NCBI RefSeq assembly: GCF_042453785.1
Contig: NC_091677.1
Coordinates: 26,537,501-26,601,500, forward strand
Length of the DNA stretch: 64,000 nucleotides
Source of the DNA: Malus domestica
Taxonomy: Eukaryota > Streptophyta > Magnoliopsida > Rosales > Rosaceae
Direction of reading: 5' to 3'
The notes beneath the pieces were generated by a model. That model ran no database searches. It had not been told where the DNA came from and saw nothing but the letters and a program-made list of their open reading frames with translations. Shown one piece after another: positions 47,023 through 60,654 of the stretch. The position numbers and the translations under genes were made by a program. Every line of letters starts with the position of its first letter. The first letter of the stretch is position 1.

Positions 47023-47312
47023 GGTATAGTTTGGTATGCAGACGGGACGAGACGGAATGGGACGGGACGGACGAAGAGGGAGCAAAGATGCCCTCGGATG
47101 GAAATAAGAAGGAAGAAGAAGGAGATAGAGATGATATAATTTTGTGTTCCATGGATGTAGAACGAGTCGTTCCAGGGGATGAGGCGGAACGAAAATTCAT
47201 CCAAAATTCGTCTCGTGGAATAGCGCATTCCACCCGTTTTAGGCGCACCAAACGTGGGACGGAACGTCTCGTCCCACTCATTTCCGTCTCGTCCCACATA
47301 CCAAACGGTACC
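47023..47312. mobile_element. Tourist-like MITE, TAA duplication (copy 2 of family)
   Basis: A 290-bp relative of 12219-12503 in the other orientation: ends GGTATAGTTTGGTATG and CATACCAAACGGTACC, TAA at 47020-47022 and 47313-47315. It shares the GGGACGGGACGG repeats, the GGCGCACCAAACGTGGGACG block and a GTTCCA palindromic core. Overlapping frames on both strands (around 47031-47315) are by-products of the repeats. Confidence 0.88.
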
Positions 47313-47430
47313 TAAGCAACATTACAGAATGAGAATGAGAGCCGAAAGAGTAAAAGAAGAAAGTTGCGAAGGTTGATAGCATCTCATGGGTAGAAATGTT
47401 GTATGATACATATTTTATAAGAAAATATTA

Positions 47431-47565
47431 CTTGATGCATATGTTGATTAGGTTAGGTGATAAATATAATGTATACTTGATGCATATGTTGATTAGGTTA
47501 GGTGATAAATATAATGTATACTTGATGCATATATTGATTAAGTTAGTTAATAAAGATAATGTATC
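47431..47565 (+). repeat. 45-bp tandem repeat, three copies
   Basis: Units beginning CTTGATGCATATGTTGATTA start at 47431, 47476 and 47521. The first two are nearly identical, the third has several changes. It lies in the spacer before the calcineurin-B-like gene. Confidence 0.9.
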
Positions 47566-48270
47566 TATTTTCTAAAAATTTGAGAAAAACTTACATAAAT
47601 GAGTTTACCTTCACCGTTTATATGGTATCCTATAAGGTTTTTTTTTCTTTTTTTTCATGCTACGTGCCGCTGATCCTATTTCATGTTCCTTCCTCTTCTT
47701 AGACCCTGACGAACTGTTTTGGGAATTAGCCATTCGCCAAACACAACCACATCGTCGTCGTCACTTCCCAAGACAAAAACAATGTCTGTTTTTCAAGTTT
47801 ATCGTTGCTGACAAACTATAGCTCCTCTCTTATATTTTCCCCAACATATCGTATCATCATCTTATCTGATCCTCCAACCATTCCATTTGGCTCAGATTCC
47901 AGCTACCTTTTCTCTCGTTTTCCTATTTATTCTCACTTTCTGTTTGGCTGCCTAGAAAAAGAAAACAAGGAATTCTGGTAATGACCCTTTTAATTTTCAA
48001 GCCTCCTATACTGAATCGCTGCCCTAGAAATTAATAAAATTAACTATTTTTGGCGATAAGACAAGATAAGATTTTGTCAAGTTTTGATTTTGTAAAGTTT
48101 AGATTTTTCTTGGCAAGTTTTCTCGGCTGCCAAACACTGCAGCCCAATTTTTTGAAGTGGGAAATTAGTGTTTATCTATTTATTGGTTTCTGGGTTTTGT
48201 CTTACAGGTGTAATTGCTTAATGGGTTTTTATTGTTTTGCTCAAAATTTTCAGTTTTGTAGTTAGAACCA

Positions 48271-51200
48271 ATGGGGAATGCCTCTTCCATGCTAACTCAG
48301 TACGACATTGAAGAAGTGCAAGAGCACTGCAACTTTTTATGTAAGCTTTTGTTTTGATATTTTATTTGTCTCTCTTTCATTTGTTCCCTTTTGCTATTGT
48401 TTTTATTAAGGCTAAATACTAATACTTGGTTGTCTGATTTTTATGTGAAAATTAGTTTCTCAGCAAGAAATTGTATCCTTGTATCAAAGATTTTGTCAAC
48501 TAGATAGAAATGCAAAGGGTTTTATCTCAGCTGATGAATTCCTATCGGTCCCCGAGTTTGCGATGAATCCTCTCTCTCAGGTAGTCCACTGCTACGAAGA
48601 GCTTAGTTGTTTAATCCACTCCGTCTGTTTAATTGGTAATGCATGGTATGTGTTTCGTAATTTATGGCTCTGCTTTGTTCTTTCCTTAGAGGTTGCTTAA
48701 GATGGTCGATGGGTTGAACTTTAAGGACTTTGTGGCCTTCTTGTCTGCGTTCAGCGCTAGAGCTAGTATGCAGCAAAAAAGTGAACGTAAGTGATTGGTC
48801 GTGCTAAGTTTAATAGTCATAGCAAACTGCTTCTTTTACAGTTGTGATGTTTTTGGTTTATTTTGAGTACAATTGTTCTAAATAGGTTATTGCTTGTCGT
48901 AATGAGTGGGCTAGGGACTACTCGTATTTCTGTTTACATTATTGATGTTATTGACTGTTTCAAATACTCATTTGAATACTTCGTGTGTGTATGTATATAT
49001 ATGTATATACATATATGCATCTGTGCGACATGTTCATATATTTTTCTTGCATTCTTCACAATTAGGAAAAATCTGCACTCTGAGGAACATGTTTATGTGG
49101 TGGATTAACATTGACATTGTCTCTTTTCCAGTTATTTTCAGGGTATACGACTCAGACTGTAATGGAAAGGTGTCTTTCAATGATATTTTAGAAGTGCTGC
49201 GTGATTTGTCGGGTTCATTCCTGTCTGACGAGCAAAGAGAGGTAAAATCATGGTTTTACCCACTTTTGTTTATATAGTCATAGCCTTGCACGACAAGAGT
49301 TAAATGGTTTTGATTGAATCTCACCTATTTGGTGGATATTGAGTATTATTTCAAAACAACACTTGTGACCAAAGAAGCCCTTTTATTTGCTTCTCCCCCC
49401 ATTGGTGCAGTTTGTGCAAAGCTAAGGAGGAGAGTGTAAACCACATTTTTCTCCATTGTTCTTACACGATTCAACTGTGGTGGAAATTGTTTTAGGAGGT
49501 TAGAGTTAGTTGGGTCATTCCAAAGGGTTGTTTCGAGCTTCTAAGCACCAATTTTGAGGCCCTAGGAATTGGGAGGAAAGCTAAAGCTTTGTGGGGTTGT
49601 CTGGTCTCGGCAGTTTTTCGGAACATTTGGTTGGAGCGTAACAAAAGAATTTTTGAGGATTATACTGGTGTGGGGGTAGAAGTACTTTGGGGAAGAGTAA
49701 GATTCTGGGCAGCCCTCTGGTCTTCAGTTTCAAATGATTTTAAAAATTACTCTCTTTCTCAGTTACTGTGGGATATGTTAGCAGCAGTAAAGTGATTTAG
49801 GTTTAGGTTTTGTTGATGTAGCCAGATCCTCTTGAGAGATTTTCCTGTTTTTGTTCTTGGTGGATTTCTTATCCACTTCTGTTTATTTCTCTGTTCTTTT
49901 ATAAAATGTTTGTTTCTTCTAAAAAAAAAATACTCATTTTCCGCAAATATCATCAAGTTTTGTCCTCCGATCAATACCTTAATTTGATGAAGAACCAGAA
50001 AGTACTGATCCTTGATACTGTGGCTACATAGTGATATTTGGTGTCACAGAAAATATCTAGTCTTCTTTCACAATTTCTTTGGCCAAAACTTGTGACAATT
50101 TCAGACTAGTCATTTAAGATAAAATTGGAATATTCGTCATCCATATCTGATCTATGATTAGGTATGCATGTTTAGTTACACGTGGGTCCTAGGTCTTGGT
50201 CTTGCCATCGCCTTTTTTATCGTTGTTTGTTTTCTTGACAGTTCTTGACTAGGATACATTGATAAGTTGTTTTACTTTGTTGAAATGTTGCGTAGTCAGG
50301 GACCAAATTATTAACTTTCCCTGTGCTCTATGTCTTTCACATGCAGAAAGTGTTGACTCAAGTCCTGCAAGAAGCAGGGTATACAAGGGAATCTTATTTG
50401 ACGTCAGATGACTTTGTTAAGGTATTTACATTTTGCTGTCATATTTTTTTGTGTGACAACAATTATCATAGCAAAGGGGGTAGACAATGTGTACGCTTGC
50501 TGGCTTATATCTTTCTTAGAACTTTCTTAGGCCTTTAATGATGCGAAACTTGATATGGCTGTTATTTATATAATTTTTTTCTCATTTCAAAAAATGAGAA
50601 GGACATATGATTCCTTTCTAAACAGAGAGAAATTCAGAAAACTTATCCAACTAAAAATCTTACAGCAGCTGATTTTATGTCCAAACATATTTGATAATTG
50701 AGGCTTATCTACATTAAGTTTACCTTACCTTTGCTATTTTAGAGGTCTATATGGAGCCTTTTATTTTTTTTTATTTTTTATTTTTTTTGAGAAGAAACAA
50801 TTTTATTAAAGAATAGTGAAATACACAGAAGTGGATAAGAAGTCCACCAACAAATTAGAAAGGAAAATCCCAATAGGATTTGGCTACAGCAGCCAATTCT
50901 AGACCTAGCTCACTTAACTACTACTAACAAATCCCACAGTATTTGAGATAGAGAGCAATTATTAAACTCTTTAGTAACTGAAGCCCAAAAAGATGCCCAA
51001 TATTTTACTCTCCCCCAAAGTACTTCTGCCCCCACTCCAGTATAGTCTTCAAAAATCCTTTTGTTGCGTTCCAGCCATATATTCCAAAAAATTGTCGATA
51101 CCAGGCAACCCCACAAAGCTTTGGATTTTTTCCCTTTTCCAAGTGCCTTAAAATTGGTGCTTAGTAGCTCAAAACACCCTTTAGGAATGACCCAACTTAC

Positions 51201-52847
51201 TTTAACCTCCTGAAACAGTTTCCACCACAGTTGGATCGAGTAGGAGCAATGAAGAAAGATGTGATTTACACTCTCCTCCTTAGCTTTGCATAAACTACAC
51301 CAATGTGGGGATAAACACATCAGAGGGTTTCTCCTTTGAATTTTGTCGAAAGTGTTGAGACTCCCAGTGGCCACAAGCCATACAAGTATTTTAACCTTCG
51401 GAGGAGCTTTTGATTTCCAAATCTGAGAGTAGGGTGGATAATAGTGCACAATCCCATTGTTGCTCAGTAATGAAAGATAGGATTTGCATGTGAACAAACC
51501 TGAAGCTTCTAGGTTCCACAGGTTCCACCTTTTGTTATCCATTGTTGCTCAGTAATGAAAGATAGGATAAGCTGGCCGCCTCTTCTATCTCCATCTCATT
51601 CAGATTTCTCCTAAAATCAAAGTTCCAGCTCAAGGAACTTGACGAAACTTCCACAAAGCTGGAGATGTTATGATTATCCTTCCTCGATAATAGGAATAAT
51701 CTGGGGAATTGCTCCTTCAGCGGTCCCCCTGCTAACCACCCATCCTCCCAAAACCTTCTATATGGAGCCTAAGCCAAACAACAGAAGTCAAAGTTAAACG
51801 TTTACAGATCTTGAATTGTTTGAACACCATTTAAAATGTTTCAGCATTGCATTCCTTTTAGTCTAATAACAAAAGTTGCTCTACTTAGAAAGAACAAAGG
51901 AAAGAGAAGCATACATCATTTATCCGTTATCTTAACACCCAATGACGCATACAATAGGTAGTACCCTGTGTGTCTCCATAGCTGGTAGTTTGTGCTAAAA
52001 AATCAAGTGCAGTTATTTGTGTTTTGCTTTGCTTCATGAAGTTATAGTCTCAAGGAAGTATAAAAAACTGTTGCATTAGATACACTCGGAAAGTAGGTGA
52101 CTAGCTAAGTAACTGAGGTTGTAACTTATATCAGAAATTCATATTTGGTGTACCGAACTTGTTACAGAAGCTTACATTATAAAGTTGAACATAGTGTTCA
52201 GTCTTCACGTAGCTGTGAGATGCTAAGCCGGGCTATGGTATATTGCCAATTCTCACTAATTAATGAATAATTAAAGTGCTCATATAGGTGTTCCCAGCAT
52301 TACAGCATGTAAATTTCTTCTTCTTTAGAAATTTATCTTTTGAGTAAAATTTTAATCCCAACCCAGAAGCTAGAAAAAGGAGTCATTCATTAGAATGGTG
52401 TGGAAATGCCGTCATAGAGGAGGAAGTTTAGCCAAATGCACGAGTGTGCTTTATCTTTCAAGGCGAATTTGAACTTTTGGTTTTAGATTCTGGGGTCGAG
52501 CATTTGGTTTCACAACTTCCCAGTTAAAATAAAAACCATGAAATAATCATCTGATTACCTGCCTCTACACAGAAAAAACAAACTTGCAGGTTTATAAAAG
52601 TTTGCATTTGTTTATTATACTGTTTCATTGTCCCATATTAGCCCAATTTCAAATTCCAGATGGCTTCTGAGACATTGAATATGAATAACGTGATCAATAA
52701 CTTTTACATCTGCAATACCTATCCGTGATTTTATTAACTTTTGAAAATTTCGTCAGGCGTTTAACATGTTTCATTACGGCTTTGTATCTGATGCAGGTTC
52801 TTGGTAGTTATGGTCTGAAAATGGAGGTTGAAGTGCCAATCGACTAA
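48271..52847 (+). CDS. Calcineurin-B-like EF-hand protein (At3g18430 type)
   Basis: A small calcium-binding protein related to calcineurin B; plants keep it without a classical calcineurin A partner, so its role is not settled. The six exons are 48271-48340, 48456-48580, 48690-48786, 49132-49241, 50347-50421 and 52797-52847, giving 528 bp and 175 residues. MGNASSM is a likely N-myristoylation site. EF-hand 1 (DRNAKGFISADEF) is degenerate with lysine at loop position 5; EF-hand 3 (DSDCNGKVSFNDI) keeps D, D and N at loop positions 1, 3 and 5. The end is LKMEVEVPID. A leader intron probably exists upstream (donor TTCTGGTAATG near 47980). Introns 4 and 5 (1.1 and 2.4 kb) each hold a LINE 3' end in opposite orientation. 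The family identification is from memory of the sequence. Confidence 0.9.
49375..49929 (+). mobile_element. 5'-truncated LINE in intron 4
   Basis: Contains the zinc-binding end of a plant LINE reverse-transcriptase ORF: HWCSLCKAKEESVNHIFLHC, then WLERNKRIFEDYTGVGVEVLW and a stop after DMLAAVK at about 49795, followed by a 3' untranslated region and an A10 tail near 49920. One in-frame stop (TAG near 49494) breaks the ORF. Only the last roughly 550 bases remain, typical of aborted reverse transcription. A target duplication was not found. Confidence 0.85.
50760..51756 (-). mobile_element. 5'-truncated LINE in intron 5, opposite strand
   Basis: Same family as the intron 4 copy but on the minus strand, with a clear target duplication: TCTATATGGAGCCT at 50746-50759 and 51757-51770. 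The poly(A) end appears as T-rich sequence at about 50760-50790. A 210-codon frame (51542-50910) reads to DLLVVVK, including WKSKAPPKVKILVWLVATGS and the HWCSLCKAKEESVNHIFLHC zinc motif. Part of the sequence (ATTGTTGCTCAGTAATGAAA) is repeated 85 bases apart at 51456 and 51541, interrupting the ORF's left side. Confidence 0.92.
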
Positions 52848-53013
52848 GTTAAGCTGGCCTGGTTTTTTCTTTTCCGTTCGATTTTCCCCTTGTATCAATT
52901 CAAGAAGTATGAAGTGGCGGGTAAACTACATCGACAATCCCTGCTGCACAAATTAGATGAAAGTCGACGCGGACGCCCTGTATGAATGCTTCTTATTCTC
53001 TGTTTCCAAATTC

Positions 53014-53019
53014 AATAAA
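53014..53019 (+). terminator. Probable polyadenylation signal
   Basis: AATAAA, 167 bases after the stop of the calcineurin-B-like gene; a second AATAAA-like site (ACAATAAAAT) follows at about 53050. Confidence 0.5.
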
Positions 53020-53050
53020 ACAGAGTAGGCAACCAACCTGTGTATCAAGT

Positions 53051-53953
53051 ACAATAAAATGCCAAATCTCCGTTTTTTCTTTTTCTCTTCAATTTTGTGG
53101 ATGGCTACTTCTCCAGGTCCTCTGTAAATGATTTTGTACCTTTCGTTGTTATGGTCTAGTACATTACGGATTCACTGGAGCGGGATCCCTCCAGTCGAAA
53201 TGAGAAGTTGAGGACATTGTGTCTATACATTAAGCTGTATTTAAGAAACTATGCGCGCGCGCACACACGCACACTATATACCGGAATATAGTATGTACTA
53301 TGAGTTCTGTTTGTTCTCTGTTGAAGACAAATTCCTAGGCTTTCCTTGTTGCTTACTGAATGATGATACTGGATGAAGAAAAAAGGGCGAACTACGTTTA
53401 CACCCTTCAAGTTTATTGTTTTTAAATCCGTCTCCTAAGTTATTTAACTTCTGATCCTTTGTTAAAATGATGATGTGACAATTATTGGATCCATTTAATG
53501 TTGATGTGGTACTCACACTTGCACCATGGACCAAAAAATTGTCATCTTAGAGCTTTCGTCTTTTGCTTGATCGATCATTTGTATGTCAAAATGAAAACCA
53601 TTCACATTATTTGATTTCAAAACATTTTGGTGCAAGTTCATTGTTTTGTCGTGGTTGTAGAAATAGGCGGACCGACTGTTTTTTTTTTGGAAAAAAATGA
53701 TAGCATTAGTAGGTTAAATTGTTAATTGTTAAAAGGAAGAGTGATTGATAGGGATCGAACCTACACCAGGTGTAAATTGGAACGGAGCCAAATTCGCCCA
53801 CCATACAAAGCTGACGATTTTCTTGTTTATCAGAACAGAAGGGAAGGACTTGCGTATAACTTACGCTTCGCTTGGATTTTGCTGACATTTCCTCCTCCCA
53901 ATAAGAATGGAGGCCAAATTTGCAGAAAAGGACACTATCTGCAACTGCTTTGC

Positions 53954-53960
<7 letters not shown>
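53051..53960. other. Intergenic spacer
   Basis: No gene is convincing. A GCGCGCGCACACACGCACAC microsatellite lies near 53252. Sequence at about 53385-53530 looks like a dispersed repeat of the same kind as in glycerol kinase intron 2. Confidence 0.35.

Positions 53961-53994
<34 letters not shown>
53961..53994 (+). repeat. TC microsatellite
   Basis: Seventeen TC dinucleotides, 42 bases upstream of the start codon of the next gene and probably within its leader or promoter, where TC tracts are common in plants. Confidence 0.95.
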
Positions 53995-53997
<3 letters not shown>

Positions 53998-54035
53998 ACT
54001 GCAATTCTGAAGTACGCATCCATATGCCATAACAG

Positions 54036-54972
54036 ATGATGACACTACAAACACCACCGTCTTTCTTACAAGTGAAGCAAAATCATGGAAGCAATCATAA
54101 GCCACTACCCCCCACATGTTCTTTAACCAATTCTTCTCTATCGTATGCCCTAATATTCTTGTCAAATTATAAAAATTCCAAGGAAAATCATTATACTTTC
54201 TGCAATGGAAATTGTTACACGGTGAGTTCCAAAACATTTTCATCGACGAAAGAGCTTTCGAGAATGAAGTGTGCAAGTGCAAGCACTGGTGAGGAAGGAA
54301 TTGGCGACAATTGTTCTATGTTGGTGCGCCAAAGGATAGGAAAGGAAAGAGAATTTACTCGGTGCAAGTTGAAGACTCTGTCAAGTGGTAAAAAACCATT
54401 GCAGGATTCAAGCGCTTCGGATTCTAAAAAGGCAGAGAAGAAAAAGCTGCTGCTTGGAGGTGGTTCAACAAGTAAGGCTCTCAATGTTTCCGGTAAGGGG
54501 AAGGCTGCAGTGTGCACTGGTGAAGTTGAAGAACTAAACGAGCGACTGAGAGTTCTTGAAGAAGAAACTGAAACTATGAAGCAAGAAATGTTGGAGATTG
54601 CAGAAGAGAGAAACAAGTTGATGAAGGAGATATATCAGCAGTTTCAGATGCTAGAAATTGATCCCAGATGTTTGGCAGCAATAGAACTCAAGTCTATCGA
54701 TGGAAACACAAGTATCTACTCGTCACAGGTAAATTATGCTATATCCTCAATACATATACAAGTTATTGGTTGGAACTGTAAGTTTGAAACAAAATTTCAT
54801 TCTTTCTCAGCACTCATATGCTGAAATGTTTGGCTCACTGATTTCAATGCATTTGATGGATAAACAGGATCAAAGAATGGGAGTTAGTTTGTCACATATT
54901 TTACGCCAAGATCAAAATCCATCTCTGGTCAACAGAAATCTTAGAGCTAATAATTTGGCGATGCTCATGTGA
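54036..54972 (+). CDS. Unknown protein with a short coiled coil, possibly plastid-targeted
   Basis: Two exons, 54036-54728 and 54811-54972, join in frame (TCACAG to CACTCA) and encode 284 residues. I do not recognise the family. The first 75 or so residues are rich in S, T, N and K with few acids, compatible with a transit peptide. A lysine- and serine-rich middle (GKKPLQ, KKAEKKKLLLGGG) follows. Residues about 165-205 (EELNERLRVLEEETETMKQE and onward) form heptads typical of a coiled coil. The second exon ends NNLAMLM. ATG codons at 54036 and 54039 are adjacent. It converges with the helicase gene downstream. Gene status rests on the long frame, the coding-like composition and a clean intron; it may be specific to seed plants. 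Confidence 0.7.
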
Positions 54973-55424
54973 TGCATCTATTGTAAACTAGATAGATGAT
55001 TCCATCAACATGTAATCCCAGATAGTATTTGTAAACACCATGTTCGAATCTCCTCTCTATTAATATAGACAACCATATTCTGTATTTTCTTGGCTAGAAC
55101 TTTACTGTTATATCATAATTAAACAGACAATAATCTCTATTTAAATTGTTCTAACAGCTGCATGTTAAACATTCACTCCCATTAAAGAGGCTCACAGCAA
55201 TGCAAAAACGTGTTCATAGATATTATATTATCAGAGATAAATATGTAAACATCTATAAGACTTACATGAGATGGTCTAGAAGCACTAACAAATTAAAGTT
55301 ACGGCTCACGTCTAGGGAAAGGCTCAACTACATATGCCTAAATAAACAAAAAAGAGTACAAAGGATCAAAAGTTTCACCTGTTTCAGCTTGTAAAGTGAA
55401 CAGTGAAGGAGGTATACATAAATC

Positions 55425-57702
<2,278 letters not shown>

Positions 57703-57710
57703 TCAAGTTC

Positions 57711-58025
57711 CTGCAGTCAAACAAAAATCTACAACAATTATTGAATATTAAAGACATAGGATATCCAAAACAGAAAAAACTAAAGAGACCCAAGAATCCT
57801 AATACCAAAACCTTGATGAAATAAATGCATAATTTTACACAAGCAAACACTCAATAGAAAAAAAGAAAAAATTAATCAATTTATGCAACGTTTAGCAACA
57901 AGGTTATCGATTTAAGCTAATTTTTCACAAAACTAACAAAAAAAATCCCCGATTCGATGGTAAACTAATGAAATGACGGGAACGACGGTTACATAAGCAG
58001 AAGAAGAAGGTGAGGGAAAACTTAC
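57711..58025 (-). other. 5' untranslated-region intron of the helicase gene
   Basis: On the minus strand GTGACT is followed by GTAAGTTTTCC at 58025, and the acceptor TTGACTGCAG ends at 57711, twelve bases before the start codon. A leader intron close to the ATG often raises expression in plants. Inferred from splice signals only. Confidence 0.6.
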
Positions 58026-58600
58026 AGTCACAGCAGAAGAAAGAAGAAGAACAATAGGGGGCGTGATGGCTACAGCTTCTGCAAAATCCAATGATTCGAT
58101 GGGTTTTCGTCTGTGAGTCTCGCTGTTTTATATCCCGCGGTTTTAGAGAAGGGGTCACAAATATATCTATTTAAATTATATTTTATTAATTATAGGATTG
58201 GATTTTTATTTAAGTTTTTATCATTGTACTTATTTTTTACTGACGTATTATATAATTTATAAGTATTTTTTTTATTCTTACGAATTCACTTTTATATAAT
58301 AAAATTAATTGATAATTTCATCATGCAAATCCAGTTTTTTCAGAAATTATAAAAACTAACATAGATATTTTAACTTTTTTTTAAGTCACTATTATGTCGC
58401 ATTGCGTCAAAATTTGAACCTAGAATGCATATCGTGAAATTTATACATTTTATCATGAATTTGACATTTCATTGATGATAATTTAAAAAGACTTTTGCCT
58501 TGTTTTATGTTTTTTTAGAATTTTTGCCCTTAATCTCACGTAAAAAGACCAAATGACCCTGTTGTGTTAATTGCCTGTCCCTTCTCCTTCCTTGCAAACA
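58026..58600. other. Upstream region of the helicase gene
   Basis: Contains the first leader exon (about 58026-58130) and AT-rich promoter sequence. No other gene seen. Confidence 0.35.
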
Positions 58601-58789
58601 ACTAATGCCGCCTCACAAAAAGCTTGAGAGAAACACAGAGAAGTTCACCGCCGCGAGCAGCACCGGCAGTCAGCCACCATCTCCAAGGGTTTGAGCGAAT
58701 TGGGCAACACTTGTCTCCTCTACTTGTCAAGCGCGTGATATTTTCTACTAGTAGTTTACCTACAGCCTACACCACTCCTCTCTGCTACA

Positions 58790-58900
58790 ATGGAGATCCA
58801 GAGTTCCCGCCACACTACTGCTGCTGATTTTATGCTGCTTTCTTTGCTGGTGGATGCTGCCATTCTTGCTCACCAATCTCTTCTTTTACTGATTTTTCAG
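58790..58900 (+). pseudogene. Possible first exon, orphaned by repeats
   Basis: Following a GC-richer leader-like stretch (58610-58790), an ATG at 58790 opens 37 codons (MEIQSSRHTTAADFMLLSLL) and ends at TTTTTCAG followed by GTACTCATC, a good splice donor. No second exon is found before repeat sequence begins at about 59230. It may be a broken gene start, a long noncoding RNA, or a real gene whose next exons lie beyond the repeats. Confidence 0.2.
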
Positions 58901-59229
58901 GTACTCATCACTCAATCCCTAATTATATTATTATTTTCTCTAATTTTGACTTATAGTTTGCTGATAATCTCCTCCAATTAGCTTATAATGAATTTAATTT
59001 CTTGCCGGAGCTCATTATTCATTCCCAAATGATTTTTTCTGTGATTTTGAATTTGACTTGCGTGAATTATATATACCATGAAGCTCAAAAATTGATACAA
59101 TTGATTGAACTATGAGGATTCTTTTTCTCTGGGTCGTTATCAATGATTTTATGAATACTTGTGTTAATTTGTAGTCGTCCATTAACAAGTCTTTGTGAAT
59201 TTTCTTGCGTCTACCTCTACATTTAGGTT

Positions 59230-60440
59230 TTGATTATGTTGATACACAAAATCGGAGGGTCTTGAAACAATGTAAATCCGACCGTGAATCTGCAAGAAAG
59301 TAAAGAACACAAGATGTATCGTGTTTCGTTCCAATGTTTGGGCTACGTCCACACTGATGTTGATATTGTTTCACTCTGAATTGTGAATATACAAGAAGGC
59401 TAGAGACAGTGCGCTCTTTAGCCTATTTTCTGTGTTTGCCCTCTCTGAGATATTTCTCTCTTCCTATGGCCTAAACCTTGACATCCCCTAATGAGGAGAG
59501 TGATGAGTCATTTTATAGAATAATGGTTTCTCACTTATTACATATTTGCCCCTTCATTTATTACATAATTACATATGAGGTCCTCCGAGTATTTATACAA
59601 GATCTAAATACGGAGGCTCTAAATATGGTACAAACAGTAGTCCCCCAAATCTTCAGTTAAGATAGTCTTTTGGCTGGAGACTTGAAATTCAGTTCATGTG
59701 TGAGCCGAAGTAACTAGATGTCGTCTAGAACTGATACTCGATATGAGGCGGTGCTCAATTTGAAATGATGCTCAACTAGAAGTAGCACATGTTGCGAGGC
59801 TGCTCGGCTTGTGGCTTATGTTGCATTGGTTGGCTCGACTTGTAGCGTTGAAGGTGAGGGGGTTCCTTTTATAGAATACAAGCTCGCTCCTCAATACATA
59901 AATGATGGGCTAGAGTTGATGCTCCGGCAAGACGGTTGCTCAGCAGGTTCTAATGATGGTGAGGGAGTCTCTTTTATAGAATAAGGGCTTGCTCCTCAAT
60001 ACATAAGTGATGGGTTAAAAGTGATGCTCGCGACGAGGTGGTTGCTTAGCTGGCGGCGATGCTCTCTAATGAAGGTGAGGGAGTCCCTTTTATAGAATAA
60101 TGGTTCGCTCCTCAATACATAAGTGATGAATTAAGAGTCTCTCTCTAATGAAGGTGAGGGAGTCCCTTTTATAAAATAAGGGTTCGCTCCTCAATACATA
60201 AATAGTGGGTGCTCTCTAATGAAAGTGAAGGAGTCTATTTTATAGAATAAAAGTTTGCTCCTCAGTACATAAATAATGGGCTAAGTCCCCCAAGTATTTT
60301 TCACGAGGCCCAGTTGCGGAAACCCAATATACGGTACATAGTATAGTCCCCCAAGTCTTCAGTCAATAGAGCATGTTGGCTGGATACTTCAAATTCAATC
60401 CATGTATGGGCCGAAGTGGCGGTTATTCGGAGGCGGTTTT
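59230..60440 (+). mobile_element. Unclassified repetitive element with internal direct repeats
   Basis: A block with GTGAGGGAGTCCCTTTTATA, a CGCTCCTCAATACATAA motif and an AATGATGGGCTA-type end recurs at about 59853, 59958, 60074, 60153 and 60224. A related CATTTTATAGAATAATGG stretch lies at 59509. The motif AGTCCCCCAAGTCTTCAGTC recurs (about 59641 as TCCCCCAAATCTTCAGTT and 60352). This looks like a long terminal repeat or non-autonomous retroelement, with no coding region found. Confidence 0.5.
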
Positions 60441-60449
60441 TGTATACCA

Positions 60450-60645
60450 TGCACTGAAGCTTTGTAGGTGAAGTTTTATAGGTGAGACTTTGAAAGTGAA
60501 GTTTTGAAACTGAAACCTTTGTAAATGAAGCTTTGAAGTAGGAGTTTTGTAAATGAAGTGTTTGAAGCTGTAGCTTTTATAAATGAAGCTTTCGAAGCTG
60601 GAGCTCTGTAAAAGAAGCTTTTGAAGCTGATTGACATGAGTGATA
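60450..60645 (+). repeat. Minisatellite, GAAGCTTT / TTTGTAAATGAAG motif
   Basis: Variants of TTTTGTAAATGAAGCTTTGA repeat at irregular spacing of roughly 20 to 40 bases. The open minus-strand frame across it is a by-product of the repeats. Confidence 0.7.
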
Positions 60646-60654
60646 CTCATGAAT

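Noticed and set aside
47031-47315. Overlapping frames of about 90-100 codons on both strands
   Set aside because: They lie wholly inside the Tourist-like MITE and come from its inverted GGGAC repeats.
50910-51542. 210-codon minus-strand frame as a host gene
   Set aside because: It is the zinc-finger end of a LINE polyprotein, bounded by a target-site duplication, lying within an intron.
53726-54010. 94-codon plus-strand frame ending in SLSLSL
   Set aside because: Its end is translated TC microsatellite; the body resembles no protein and it precedes a better-supported gene.
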